Positions 14,972 to 15,053 of a stretch of 15,053 bases of DNA are shown here, in pieces. The DNA lies in NCBI GenBank assembly GCA_041821285.1, contig JBGUER010000075.1, positions 1 to 15,053 of the forward strand, given 5' to 3'. The translations under genes and the position numbers were made by a program. The first letter of the stretch is position 1; every line of letters begins with the position of its first letter. Under the pieces are notes generated by a model. That model had not been told where the DNA came from. It worked only from the letters and a program-made list of their open reading frames with translations, and searched no databases. Source of the DNA: JAJBWD01 sp041821285 (GTDB taxonomy: Bacteria; Bacillota; Clostridia; Clostridiales; Clostridiaceae).

Positions 14972-15053
14972 GATATTCCTCCTCGTATAATGTAGTTGTA
15001 AACATTAATAATAAATCAATCTAAACAAATACGAACATTTAAATAAATATCTT

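Overview
The window is very A+T-rich, has compact cotranscribed genes with strong AGGAGG-type ribosome binding sites, and carries a homodimeric pyruvate:ferredoxin oxidoreductase, a CheD-containing chemotaxis set, a FapA/DUF342 protein and a DUF1292 protein. This points to an anaerobic, motile low-GC Firmicute, most likely Clostridium in the strict sense; species cannot be assigned by eye. Every gene I can support lies on the minus strand, so transcription runs from high to low coordinates. There is no rRNA, tRNA, IS element, CRISPR array or prophage signal, and no gene-free stretch longer than about 210 bases.

In transcription order: (1) murG (14971-13907), the lipid II GlcNAc transferase. 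(2) A 208-base gap (13906-13699) with a candidate promoter, a long leader and a perfect 7-1-7 palindrome. (3) The 1171-residue pyruvate:ferredoxin oxidoreductase (13698-10183), GTG start, followed by a strong terminator. (4) A transporter operon with an extended -10 promoter: a LeuT-fold sodium symporter (10049-8469), a 35-residue MetS-like small subunit (8458-8351) and an unrecognised four-helix membrane protein (8332-7922) whose stop codon lies inside the terminator hairpin. (5) A single-gene DUF1292 unit (7832-7473) whose N-terminus is an array of Cys-x-Cys units every seven residues, with its own terminator. (6) A long tightly packed operon: HAD-IB phosphatase (7398-6757), fold-type IV PLP aminotransferase/lyase (6747-5917), FapA-like DUF342 protein (5900-4119), cheW, cheD, cheB, cheR and the 5' two-thirds of cheA, which runs off the left edge.

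The chemotaxis genes form a coherent module. CheW couples receptors to the CheA kinase, CheR methylates receptors, CheB (a CheA-phosphorylated response regulator) demethylates them, and CheD deamidates receptor glutamines. CheY and CheC are not in the window and may lie beyond position 1. Gaps in this operon are 2 to 16 bases and several ribosome binding sites overlap the preceding stop codon, so translational coupling is likely. The main oddities are the two metabolic genes at the head of the operon, the loss of a threonine in CheD reported to be important in the Thermotoga enzyme, an Asn in place of the usual CheW Arg, the Cys-x-Cys heptad array, and the orphan membrane protein attached to the transporter operon. 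I do not see a clearly new multi-gene system; the DUF1292 cysteine array and the transporter three-gene unit are the best candidates for follow-up.
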